9,292 nucleotides of DNA from VMDJ01 sp965659945 (GTDB lineage Bacteria > Pseudomonadota > Gammaproteobacteria > Chromatiales > Chromatiaceae), in the NCBI GenBank assembly GCA_965659945.1, contig CBFHYJ010000062.1, forward strand, positions 1 through 9,292. Reading direction: 5' to 3'. The translations under genes were made by a program, and so were the position numbers. The notes beneath the pieces were generated by a model that saw only the letters and a list, made by a program, of their open reading frames with translations, was not told where the DNA came from and ran no database searches. Positions 1 through 6,823 of the stretch are shown piece after piece (positions within the stretch are counted from its first letter, which is position 1; every line of letters starts with the position of its first letter).

Positions 1-25
1 TTAAACAGTAAACGGCAACCAAAAC

Positions 26-101
26 TGGAGCCCAGAAGCAGATTTGAACTGCCGACCTCACCCTTACCAAGGGTGTGCTCTACCAACTGAGCTATCTGGG
101 C
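26..101 (-). tRNA. tRNA-Thr (anticodon GGT)
   Basis: The reverse complement folds as a complete 76-nt cloverleaf. It has a 7-bp acceptor stem GCCCAGA/TCTGGGC, the D-arm motif AGTTGGTA, anticodon loop TTGGTAA (plus 64-70, anticodon GGT), a T-loop TTCAAAT and an encoded CCA end. The anticodon arm, including CACCC/GGGTG, is the same as in E. coli tRNA-Thr(GGT). It reads ACC and ACT threonine codons. It is the last tRNA of the leftward Tyr-Gly-Thr transcript. In E. coli this position is followed by tufB, which here would lie off the left edge. Confidence 0.97.
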
Positions 102-143
102 ATAACCGTAGGTAACGTTTTCGCAGCCCCACCGTCCAAAAAA

Positions 144-217
144 TGGAGCGGGTGATGGGAATCGAACCCACATAGTCAGCTTGGAAGGCTGAAGTTCTAC
201 CATTGAACTACACCCGC
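144..217 (-). tRNA. tRNA-Gly (anticodon TCC)
   Basis: The reverse complement gives a complete 74-nt tRNA. It has acceptor stem GCGGGTG/CACCCGC, anticodon stem TCAGC/GCTGA, anticodon loop CTTCCAA (plus 181-187, anticodon TCC), T-loop TTCGATT, and a 3' end TCCA that includes encoded CCA. It decodes GGA and GGG glycine codons. It lies 42 nt upstream of tRNA-Thr and is very probably cut from the same precursor. Confidence 0.97.
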
Positions 218-344
218 GCAGGCTCGGTTCGCTATGCTCAGCGTCACACATTGTTAAGGCATAATGCCCGGTCGCGGTTCCACGCGCGCCCTACAGATTC
301 TCACTGCAACCTGTTGTTTTTATTAAAAAACAGCAGATTATAAA

Positions 345-429
345 TGGTGGAGGGGGGAGGATTCGAACCTCCGAAGGCTGAGCCGTCAGATTTACAGTCT
401 GATCCCTTTGGCCGCTCGGGAACCCCTCC
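345..429 (-). tRNA. tRNA-Tyr (anticodon GTA)
   Basis: The reverse complement is an 85-nt class II tRNA with a long variable arm, as expected for bacterial tRNA-Tyr. The acceptor stem is GGAGGGG/CCCCTCC, the anticodon loop is CTGTAAA (plus 391-397, anticodon GTA), the T-loop is TTCGAAT and CCA is encoded. The D-arm and anticodon arm closely resemble E. coli tRNA-Tyr. It is the first gene of the Tyr-Gly-Thr cluster and begins just downstream of a strong promoter. The 127-nt gap to tRNA-Gly is unusually long for this cluster. Confidence 0.97.
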
Positions 430-443
430 GAAAAAGAGGCGGT

Positions 444-472
444 ATTCTCTAGGAAGGTCAAGGCCTTGTCAA
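444..472 (-). promoter_or_regulatory. Promoter of the tRNA-Tyr/Gly/Thr operon
   Basis: Read on the minus strand, a perfect -35 box TTGACA (plus 467-472) is followed by a 17-bp spacer and a -10 box GAGAAT (plus 444-449). The next bases are the GC-rich stretch ACCGCC before tRNA-Tyr starts 14 nt further on. A GC-rich discriminator is the known hallmark of stable-RNA promoters under stringent (ppGpp/DksA) control. That regulation is inferred here from the sequence alone. Confidence 0.75.
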
Positions 473-658
473 CAACCGACGCCGCCTTTTTTCAGCCACT
501 TAGCTTGGTTGTCACACAAGCCACTTCAAGCATGAGTCACCGATCAAAAAGTAAAATTAAAAGCACTGAAAAATGGCTCTGTTTTTAAGCAAAACTTTTC
601 TTATGCCCTGTATAAAAATTATCAGCTCAAACATCAGCTTTATCTGATTCTTTTCAAG

Positions 659-668
659 GGGTTAACCC
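659..668. promoter_or_regulatory. Palindrome GGGTTAACCC, possible operator
   Basis: This is a perfect 10-bp palindrome lying directly beside the AT-rich stretch TATATTAT (669-676) that could be a -10 region, 110 bases before the LolA-like start codon. The location suits a regulator-binding site, but no family-specific operator is recognised and chance is a real alternative. Confidence 0.25.
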
Positions 669-688
669 TATATTATTCACCCACTTTA

Positions 689-724
689 TAAGGTGAGAGA
701 AAAAAGAAGTACAACCTCACCTTA
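689..724 (+). repeat. 9-bp inverted repeat in the LolA-like gene leader
   Basis: TAAGGTGAG (689-697) is repeated in perfect inverse as CTCACCTTA (716-724) around an 18-nt purine-rich loop. It could form an mRNA leader hairpin or be a dyad operator. No U-run follows, so it is not an intrinsic terminator. It overlaps one weak -10 candidate. Confidence 0.5.
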
Positions 725-737
725 CCAAGGAAAAGAA

Positions 738-752
738 GGCACCCAAAGTGCC
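738..752 (+). repeat. Small leader hairpin upstream of the LolA-like RBS
   Basis: GGCAC and GTGCC pair perfectly around the 5-nt loop CCAAA, ending 13 nt before the AGAGG ribosome-binding site. In the transcript it would sit between the larger 689-724 hairpin and the RBS. Its small size makes a regulatory role uncertain. Confidence 0.35.
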
Positions 753-765
753 CCCCTTAATCACT

Positions 766-770
766 AGAGG
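766..770 (+). promoter_or_regulatory. RBS fixing the LolA-like start at 778
   Basis: AGAGG stands 7 nt before ATG 778. The in-frame GTG at 748 has no such site, and starting there would put ten polar residues in front of a clear signal peptide. Confidence 0.8.
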
Positions 771-777
771 AAACAAT

Positions 778-1743
778 ATGAACTCTCTAATGCTCAAGCG
801 TTCAGCGCTTGCGGCGGCTTTGTCTGTTGCAACCATCGGTACTGCATCTGCAGGTGTTTCAAAATCACTGGCTTACCCATCAGGTGAGTTAACTGATGCA
901 AACGCGATCATCGATCAGGTCTACTACGTTAATCATTTTTATGGTTTTAAAAACTACGCGATTACACGTAAAGGCCGTAAGGACATTACGGTATTGCTCA
1001 GCAAATCTGCAGGTAGCGCACCGACGACCAACACATTAGAGCGTTACCTCAATAACGACTACAACGACGGCGTAACCAACGCACAAGACTTAGCGATCTT
1101 CCGCTCAGGTAAGTTGAAAGGTACCGGCATGTTGATCACCGACTATGTCGAAGACGGTAAATCACAGTCATACATGATCTGGTTGCCAGCACTGCGCAAG
1201 ATCCGTCGTTTCGCACAACCAGGCCACGATGAGTCATGGGGCGGTTCAGACTTCACCTTCGGTGATGTTGTATTGCGTAAGCCAGAAAACGAAACCCACG
1301 AGCTTCTCGGCAAAGAAACCTTCGGTAGCTGCTTAGGCTTCATGGCACTGACGGATGACGAGAAAGGTCGTTATGCACAAGGTGTACCGAATGAAGGTTC
1401 ATGCGCACCTAAAGGCAAAGAAGTGTACAAAGTTAAAAGCACAACCAAGTTTGAAAACTGGTGGTACGACCATCGTGTGAGCTACATCGACACCAAAACC
1501 TTTGGTGACTACCGCACTGAATACTTTAAAGACGGCAAGCAGATCAAAGTGATCGACCGTGATTGGGTCAAGCTTGGCGGCAGCGATGATCCACGCGCTA
1601 TGGGCTGGGGCTACTGGTACGGCAAAACCCTTGAGACCGGTCACGAGACTTGGGCAGTTATCCCATCAAACGTGAATGCAGTTAATGCGTCATATGACAA
1701 GAACTGGTGGTCAGAGCGCACCCTGCGCAAGATCAAGCGTTAA
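778..1743 (+). CDS. LolA-like outer membrane lipoprotein-sorting family protein
   Basis: A 321-aa exported protein. Residues 1-25 are a Sec signal peptide with basic MLKR, an Ala-rich core and an ASA cleavage site before Gly26. There is no lipobox, so it should be soluble in the periplasm. The stretch at residues 133-166, with key elements IWLPALRKIRRF and GSDFTFGD, matches the conserved core of the LolA-like outer membrane lipoprotein-sorting family (PF17131). Members of that family share the hydrophobic-pocket fold of LolA/LolB. The C-terminal half is rich in Trp and Tyr. Two cysteines (185, 209) could form a disulfide. It is first in the cluster, 71 bases ahead of the DUF1302 gene. The inferred role is carrying a lipid or hydrophobic molecule between the exporter and the outer membrane. 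Genuine LolA is shorter and works with LolCDE, so this is not lolA. Family assignment is firm; substrate is unknown. Confidence 0.85.
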   Translation: MNSLMLKRSALAAALSVATIGTASAGVSKSLAYPSGELTDANAIIDQVYYVNHFYGFKNYAITRKGRKDITVLLSKSAGSAPTTNTLERYLNNDYNDGVTNAQDLAIFRSGKLKGTGMLITDYVEDGKSQSYMIWLPALRKIRRFAQPGHDESWGGSDFTFGDVVLRKPENETHELLGKETFGSCLGFMALTDDEKGRYAQGVPNEGSCAPKGKEVYKVKSTTKFENWWYDHRVSYIDTKTFGDYRTEYFKDGKQIKVIDRDWVKLGGSDDPRAMGWGYWYGKTLETGHETWAVIPSNVNAVNASYDKNWWSERTLRKIKR

Positions 1744-1762
1744 TCGAATTACAAAAATAAAA

Positions 1763-1780
1763 GGGGTGAGCAATCACCCC
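1763..1780 (+). repeat. Intercistronic hairpin with GCAA tetraloop
   Basis: GGGGTGA and TCACCCC form a perfect 7-bp stem closed by a GNRA-type GCAA loop, 19 bases after the LolA-like stop codon. In the plus direction it is followed by A/C-rich sequence rather than a U-run. It is therefore better read as an mRNA-stabilising or processing hairpin between cistrons 1 and 2 than as a terminator. Confidence 0.6.
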
Positions 1781-1803
1781 AACCAAACAATCACACATGA
1801 GTT

Positions 1804-1807
1804 GGAG
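1804..1807 (+). promoter_or_regulatory. RBS fixing the DUF1302 start at 1815
   Basis: GGAG lies 7 nt before ATG 1815. The upstream in-frame ATG at 1797 would place this site inside the gene and add MSWRKH ahead of the signal peptide. Confidence 0.8.
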
Positions 1808-1814
1808 AAAACAC

Positions 1815-3899
1815 ATGTTTAAGAAACAACATTTAGCACTGGCTATAGCAGCAACTCTAGCTGCAGGCGCGGCACAAGCAGCTCTTGAGACTTCGGTGGT
1901 TTTAAAGAACGAAACAGCGCGATTTATTAAAGATGGCATTCGTACCGGTGAAGCAACATCAACAACTGATACTTCTGGTGAAGGCAAAACTACCTATAAA
2001 TTCGAAAACACCGCCAAAATTTTTCTCAACGATGAACTTGAGAATGGTAGCTCTTGGCACGGCGAACTCAACATCGTACGCGACACCAAAGCGATTGATG
2101 GTTACAAAGGTCACGAAAACTACACTCAAAAAGATTGGCTGCGTGAGCTGTACATGGATACAACGGTCGGCGATTGGGATCTTCGCTTGGGTAAACAACA
2201 GGTGGTTTGGGGTACCGCTGACGGTATCAAATTGCTTGACATGATTAATCCAACTGACTGGTCTGAATTCAATCAAAACACCATGGCAGATGCGCGCATT
2301 CCAGTCTGGATGGTCAATGCTGAACGTTACCTAGATAATGGTGGCAACATTCAAATTATTGCATCTCAAGCAAAGACCAATCGAATGGCTGGTTTAACTG
2401 TTGCTGACGGCAGCACTCGATCAGTTGCATATAACAATCCCTTGGGCGGCGTTCCATCTGATAATAGCCAACTAGTTTCTCAAGATGCAGGCGCTCCTTT
2501 TACATTCAAAGGCGTAGACACCATAACAGGGGGCGTTAATGGCTTCTTAAATATTGGTGCAGCCATGGGCACCGTTACAACAACCTTCTGGGGTGAAGGT
2601 GCCGGCGTTGACTTAAATGGCGACCGTCAAATTGGATCATTTACAAACCCATTTAATACCAATGCAAACCAAGCGGAAGATTTTACCGTTGGAGCATTCA
2701 CACAAATTCCTGCTGGCGGTGCAGCAGCATTAGGGTGTGGCGCAGCTACTGGAGCACAATGTTTAGAAACATTCACCGAAATGACTAACCAAAATGTTAC
2801 CAACCTGGTTGATGTCGATGGCAATGGGAATGGCTGGGATGTAACAAATCCCAACTCGGTTTGGGAATATATGACCAATGCAACTTTCGCTACCTTTAAC
2901 ACCTATGTTGGCATGACAACACGGTACGAAGCCAATGAGCGTGATGACTTTAAAGGCAATCTAGCCACTCGCTTTAGAAACACAACCGATTCAGGTCTCA
3001 ACTATTCGTTGAACTATGCATACGCAATTAACCCTAACCCTGTTGTTAATATCCATTGGGAGAGTTCAACCGGTGAACGCCTGGTTGCCAGAGAGTTTGT
3101 CAAAGCGGTCTCTGGGGCAACTGTTGTTCAAATACAAAACCAAGCTGGTACACAAGCTTATGGTGGCACCGCTGATTTTTCTGCTGCAGGAAATTGGGTT
3201 GGTGGTAATGCACCTTTAGATCATGCGCCTGTTGGAGGTGTGGACCCAGTCACTTTAGTGTTTGAAGAAACGTTAGAGCGTAACCACAATATTGGTACGT
3301 CATTCGACACTGCGTTAGGCGGTGACTCACCTTTAATTCTTCGCGGTGAGTTCCTCTACCAAAAAGATGTATCAACTCCTATTGTTGACCGCAATGCTCT
3401 AGCTCGCGGCAATCTGACAGCAGCTTTGACAACTCAAAAGTCTGATTTCTTTAAATACGTTATTGGCCTTGATAAAACTATCATGACCGACATGATGCTA
3501 AGTGGACAGTTTATTCAATTCCGTAATTTAGATTACGTAGATAACAATACCAACGGCGCAGGCGCAGCATGTGCCACCGCAAACTGCGGCGTTTACACCG
3601 CAGACCCTGCAACAATGCACTTGACCAATGGTTTGCAAAAAGCCGAAGAAAACAAAAACTTTTACTCCGTTTTCTTATCTAAGCCATTTGGTGACTCTGG
3701 AGAGGGTCGTTGGAACAACATCTTTATCTACGAAGAAGGTGGTGGTAAGTGGAATCGCTTTGACGTTGAGTACGGCATCAATGACCAGCTAATCGGCACA
3801 ATTGAGTACAACAAGTACTTTGGTGACGAGAACACCATGTTTGGTCAGTTTGAGAATGCTTCTAACGTTCAAATTGGTTTGAAGTACTTGCTTCAATAA
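1815..3899 (+). CDS. DUF1302 family protein, probable outer-membrane component
   Basis: A 694-aa protein. Residues 1-22 form a Sec signal peptide ending AQA before Ala23. The N-terminal part carries the DUF1302 (PF06980) signature: WLRELYMD near 108-115, then DLRLGKQQVVWGTADG at 122-137, LDMINPTDW and RIPVWMVNAE at 161-170. Alternating hydrophobic strands, especially 505-570 and 612-694, fit an outer-membrane beta-barrel, though the last residue is Gln rather than the usual Phe. A long Gly/Asn/Thr-rich section (about 190-350) carries acidic loops at 266-273 and 333-342 and looks like an insert. It contains four cysteines (308, 316, 586, 591) in two close pairs. DUF1302 genes often sit beside LolA/LolB-like and RND exporter genes, as here. 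Biochemical role is unproven; barrel or surface receptor for the exported molecule is an inference. Confidence 0.85.
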   Translation: MFKKQHLALAIAATLAAGAAQAALETSVVLKNETARFIKDGIRTGEATSTTDTSGEGKTTYKFENTAKIFLNDELENGSSWHGELNIVRDTKAIDGYKGHENYTQKDWLRELYMDTTVGDWDLRLGKQQVVWGTADGIKLLDMINPTDWSEFNQNTMADARIPVWMVNAERYLDNGGNIQIIASQAKTNRMAGLTVADGSTRSVAYNNPLGGVPSDNSQLVSQDAGAPFTFKGVDTITGGVNGFLNIGAAMGTVTTTFWGEGAGVDLNGDRQIGSFTNPFNTNANQAEDFTVGAFTQIPAGGAAALGCGAATGAQCLETFTEMTNQNVTNLVDVDGNGNGWDVTNPNSVWEYMTNATFATFNTYVGMTTRYEANERDDFKGNLATRFRNTTDSGLNYSLNYAYAINPNPVVNIHWESSTGERLVAREFVKAVSGATVVQIQNQAGTQAYGGTADFSAAGNWVGGNAPLDHAPVGGVDPVTLVFEETLERNHNIGTSFDTALGGDSPLILRGEFLYQKDVSTPIVDRNALARGNLTAALTTQKSDFFKYVIGLDKTIMTDMMLSGQFIQFRNLDYVDNNTNGAGAACATANCGVYTADPATMHLTNGLQKAEENKNFYSVFLSKPFGDSGEGRWNNIFIYEEGGGKWNRFDVEYGINDQLIGTIEYNKYFGDENTMFGQFENASNVQIGLKYLLQ

Positions 3900-3928
3900 T
3901 CACCAAATGCGTGTTTAACCACACCATC

Positions 3929-3962
3929 AAGCGGCGCTGGGTCACACCGCGCCGCTTTTTTT
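3929..3962 (+). terminator. Intrinsic terminator between DUF1302 and RND genes
   Basis: AAGCGGCGC and GCGCCGCTT form a perfect 9-bp GC-rich stem around an 11-nt loop, followed by seven T residues (3956-3962). It starts 29 bases after the DUF1302 stop and ends 25 bases before the exporter start codon. It should stop most transcripts from the first two genes. Confidence 0.9.
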
Positions 3963-3987
3963 ATCTCTAAAGCTTTAGGAAAAAAGT

Positions 3988-6762
3988 ATGAGCCAACATA
4001 ATAAGTTTGCCGAAGGCTATGCGAACTTCGTGATGAAGTTCCGCTGGCCAATTATCCTGCTGCTCTTGGTTGCCACTGTGCTCTCTGCACTGCAGATCAA
4101 GAATCTCGATATCCGAAACGATCCCGATACGCTCCTTCCACCAAGCAACCGTTATGTTGCCACTAACGCCTATGCCGAGCAGAACTTTGGCATGGGCAAC
4201 TTGATGGTGTTCGCCCTCAAGGTAAAAGAAGGCGATATCTGGCAGCCATGGTTTATCAATAAGATTCAAGAGATCCATCGTAAGCTCGAAGCCTTACCAA
4301 CCTCGAACCCTGCGAACTTTATTGATATCGCGGCACAAAAGATCAAGTACATGGGCGTTGATGAAAACGGCCTGATCATGAAACGCTTAATTCCAACCGA
4401 AGGCATCAGTGATGACCCTGCGGTTGCGAAAGAGCAACTGGCGTTCTTACGTGAAGGCGTAAAGAACAATCCGGTCATGGCGCCGATGTTGGTGTCGATG
4501 TGGGACAAAGACGGTAACCGTTGTGCCTACGAGGATTACGACAAGGACCACTGTATTGCGAAAGCCGCTTACGTGATTGCTGACTACTCTGATGACGTTA
4601 AGTCGATCTACCTACCTTGGGTAAAAGAAGTTCGCGCGATGATGGATGAATACGGTGAAGATGACCGTATTGAGCTATTAGTTGCGGGCGAGCCCTACTT
4701 CCTTGCGTGGATGCTGCAAGACTTGGTGAACAAGTGGTGGTTGTTTGTTATCTCAATCGCCATTGTTGTTGCTGTTTTGTGGATGGAGTTCCGTAACTGG
4801 CGTGGCGCGATCTTCCCATTGATCGGCGTGTTCATGACCATCGCGATGACCTTAGGCCTGATGGGCTTCACAGCATTCAAGCTGACCACCATGATGGTAC
4901 TGACCCCGATGCTGCTGTTAGCCATTGGTATCGGTCACTCGGTACAAGTCACACGGCGCTTCTTGTTTGAACATGCAAAAGGTGGGGATTGTGATCAAGC
5001 AGCAAAAGCCGCGATTGCATCAACCATCATTCCGGCAACGCTATCGATTGTGACGGACATGGTCGGCTTTGCGACCTTGGCATCGGTTGATATCTCGTTC
5101 TACAAGGCCTACGCCTACTTCGGCATGTTCGGTATGTTGACCTTATTGCTCACCACCACAACATTAATACCGTTGTTGATGAGCAAGTTCCCACCCAGCC
5201 AAGAGCTGTGTTTGCACTCAGATGGTCATGGCTGGGAGAAGTCAGTGGGCGGCTTTGTCACCAAAGTAATTGCCGGTCCAATGAAATGGATTCCGATAGC
5301 CGCAGTGGTTGGCGTGTTAGCGATATCAACTCACTACACCAACCTGTTCAACTACAAAGGCATTCCTGAAGATCAAGCGAAGCTTGAGCAAGAAGGCGAC
5401 ATCATGCCGGGTGTTGAGAAAGGTATTAACTATGCCCGTGCTGCGTTCAAAGGCAGCTCTGACACCTGGAAGGACTTGGTGAAGCTGAATGAGATTATGC
5501 CTGGCGTAATCTCAGTCTCTGTGCCATTGCGTGGTAAAGAGCCGAATGCGGCGCCTTGTACAACGCAGTACTTCCCCGATGCGATCTTTGACATGAGTGG
5601 TGATGAGAAGGTCGCTGCCTGTGCAAAAGCGAAGAGCGAGCTGGCCTGTTGGGATGCTGAAGCCTGTGGCGCACAAGGTGTGTTCAACGATATCGAGCTA
5701 CACACCGATGTTGAGAAGTTTGAAAACTGGTTACGTGCTCATCCGTATGTGGGTTACACCGGCTCGTACACTCAGTACATCCGCTTGGTGAACTACCTGC
5801 TCGTGACCGAGCCAGGTCAACAGCCAAAGATTCGTGACCTTGCGGTACCGAATCGTGCGTACCTGACTAGCATCGACCCAGACGATGACCGTCGTCCAAA
5901 TGAGATTGTTCAGATGTACAACGGTTTATTACAAGCGATGACCTCTGACGGCGACATGGAATCGTTCGTTAAGACCAAAGGTGATAACGAATGGAACGAA
6001 GGTGTTGTGCTTGGCTTTATCAATACGATGGATCCACGCGAGACACACCAAGTGACCATGGATATCCAAAACTACATCGAAGAGCACAAGAACGATCCTG
6101 GCTTCTCGAAGGTTAACTTTGGTCTTCGTAATGCCAACACCTCAGGTGACACCAATGAGATGTCAGTCGATGGTGCAGGCTACGTGAAGCCAGGTATTGG
6201 TGGTTTCTTAGGTGCAACCGAAGCAACACGTGAAGTGGCCATGGACAACTGGTTGATCAGCCCATTGCAAACCGCATTGGCAATCTTCTTGATTGCCGCA
6301 TTGATGTTCCGCTCATTCCTGGTCTCAGGCATCTTGGTATTCACTTTGTTGATCACCTTGATGGCGCAGTACGGCTTAGGCGGTTACTTCACCTCGGTTG
6401 AGAATTGGTCCGGTAACTTAGCGTTCCACTTACTCGTTACCCTATCGATTGCGATGGGCTTGGGCGTGGACTACGGCATCTACATGATCTCGCGTTTACG
6501 TGAAGAGATGGCAGCGACCGGTGGTAATTGGTTACAAGCATTACGCAACACACAGAACACCACCGGTTCGGCGGTTATCGTGTCGATCATCGTGTTGCTC
6601 GGTAGCTTCATTCCACTGGTCGGCACCGACCTTGCAAATACGTGGGGCTTAGGTGTGTTTATCGGCGAAGCACTGGTTATCGATATGGTGACAGCACTGG
6701 TGCTGATCCCACTACTGGTCTACTGGTTCAAACCGAAGTATGTGTTTAAACCGAATGACTAA
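3988..6762 (+). CDS. RND/MMPL superfamily exporter
   Basis: A 924-aa inner-membrane protein with the 12-segment RND plan. TM1 is near 20-36 and TM2-TM6 near 249-398. TM7 is near 434-448 and TM8-TM12 near 757-912. Two large periplasmic domains occupy about 37-248 and 449-755. TM10 has GVDYGIYMISRLREE (826-840), with the Asp-Tyr pair typical of proton-driven MMPL/RND exporters. The matching TM4 site reads GIGHSVQVTRRF (314-325), without the Asp-Tyr pair. It resembles predicted exporters of COG1033, related to HpnN and MmpL lipid transporters, rather than AcrB-type drug pumps. No membrane-fusion protein or TolC gene is nearby. Periplasmic cysteines are 179/189 and 524/545/554/560. TTAGGA precedes ATG 3988 by 7 nt. 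The likely partners are the two upstream envelope proteins. Substrate is not readable; lipid or hydrophobic cargo is inferred. Confidence 0.9.
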   Translation: MSQHNKFAEGYANFVMKFRWPIILLLLVATVLSALQIKNLDIRNDPDTLLPPSNRYVATNAYAEQNFGMGNLMVFALKVKEGDIWQPWFINKIQEIHRKLEALPTSNPANFIDIAAQKIKYMGVDENGLIMKRLIPTEGISDDPAVAKEQLAFLREGVKNNPVMAPMLVSMWDKDGNRCAYEDYDKDHCIAKAAYVIADYSDDVKSIYLPWVKEVRAMMDEYGEDDRIELLVAGEPYFLAWMLQDLVNKWWLFVISIAIVVAVLWMEFRNWRGAIFPLIGVFMTIAMTLGLMGFTAFKLTTMMVLTPMLLLAIGIGHSVQVTRRFLFEHAKGGDCDQAAKAAIASTIIPATLSIVTDMVGFATLASVDISFYKAYAYFGMFGMLTLLLTTTTLIPLLMSKFPPSQELCLHSDGHGWEKSVGGFVTKVIAGPMKWIPIAAVVGVLAISTHYTNLFNYKGIPEDQAKLEQEGDIMPGVEKGINYARAAFKGSSDTWKDLVKLNEIMPGVISVSVPLRGKEPNAAPCTTQYFPDAIFDMSGDEKVAACAKAKSELACWDAEACGAQGVFNDIELHTDVEKFENWLRAHPYVGYTGSYTQYIRLVNYLLVTEPGQQPKIRDLAVPNRAYLTSIDPDDDRRPNEIVQMYNGLLQAMTSDGDMESFVKTKGDNEWNEGVVLGFINTMDPRETHQVTMDIQNYIEEHKNDPGFSKVNFGLRNANTSGDTNEMSVDGAGYVKPGIGGFLGATEATREVAMDNWLISPLQTALAIFLIAALMFRSFLVSGILVFTLLITLMAQYGLGGYFTSVENWSGNLAFHLLVTLSIAMGLGVDYGIYMISRLREEMAATGGNWLQALRNTQNTTGSAVIVSIIVLLGSFIPLVGTDLANTWGLGVFIGEALVIDMVTALVLIPLLVYWFKPKYVFKPND

Positions 6763-6783
6763 ACCTCGCGTTTAGCGAAAACA

Positions 6784-6809
6784 AAAAAGGCGCCGCAAGG
6801 CGCCTTTTT
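6784..6809. terminator. Bidirectional terminator between RND and pth
   Basis: AAAAAGGCGCC and GGCGCCTTTTT form a perfect 11-bp stem with a GCAA tetraloop. T-runs occur on both strands, so the hairpin can end the rightward exporter transcript (21 bases after its stop) and the leftward pth transcript (14 bases after its stop). Confidence 0.93.
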
Positions 6810-6823
6810 ATTGATTAGTATTT

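Larger units (their letters stand above)
430..777. other. Divergent intergenic region with leader repeats
   Basis: This region has no credible gene. Its left part carries the leftward tRNA promoter. From about 540 it is AT-rich and must hold the rightward promoter of the LolA-like gene. No convincing -35/-10 pair stands out. The candidates are TTAACC (662-667) with TTTATA (685-690) at 17-bp spacing, and an isolated TATTAT at 671-676. Other visible structure is a 10-bp palindrome at 659-668, a 9-bp inverted repeat at 689-697/716-724 and a small hairpin at 738-752. Confidence 0.6.

Noticed and set aside
431..492. Possible plus-strand terminator, GGCGG (438-442) with CCGCC (482-486) and a T-run
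   Set aside because: The 39-nt loop and 5-bp core are poor, no plus-strand gene precedes it, and it overlaps the tRNA promoter.
344..535. Plus-strand 63-codon open frame
   Set aside because: It lies across tRNA-Tyr and its promoter, has no ribosome-binding site and its product is just the antisense of the tRNA.
748..777. Upstream GTG start for the LolA-like gene
   Set aside because: It has no ribosome-binding site and would bury the signal peptide; it also falls inside a small leader hairpin.
778..1743. Genuine lolA
   Set aside because: The protein is much longer than LolA, carries the PF17131-type core and sits with DUF1302 and RND genes, not with ftsK or lolCDE-type neighbours.
1797..1814. 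Upstream ATG start for the DUF1302 gene
   Set aside because: The good GGAG site lies downstream of it and matches ATG 1815, which begins a clean signal peptide.
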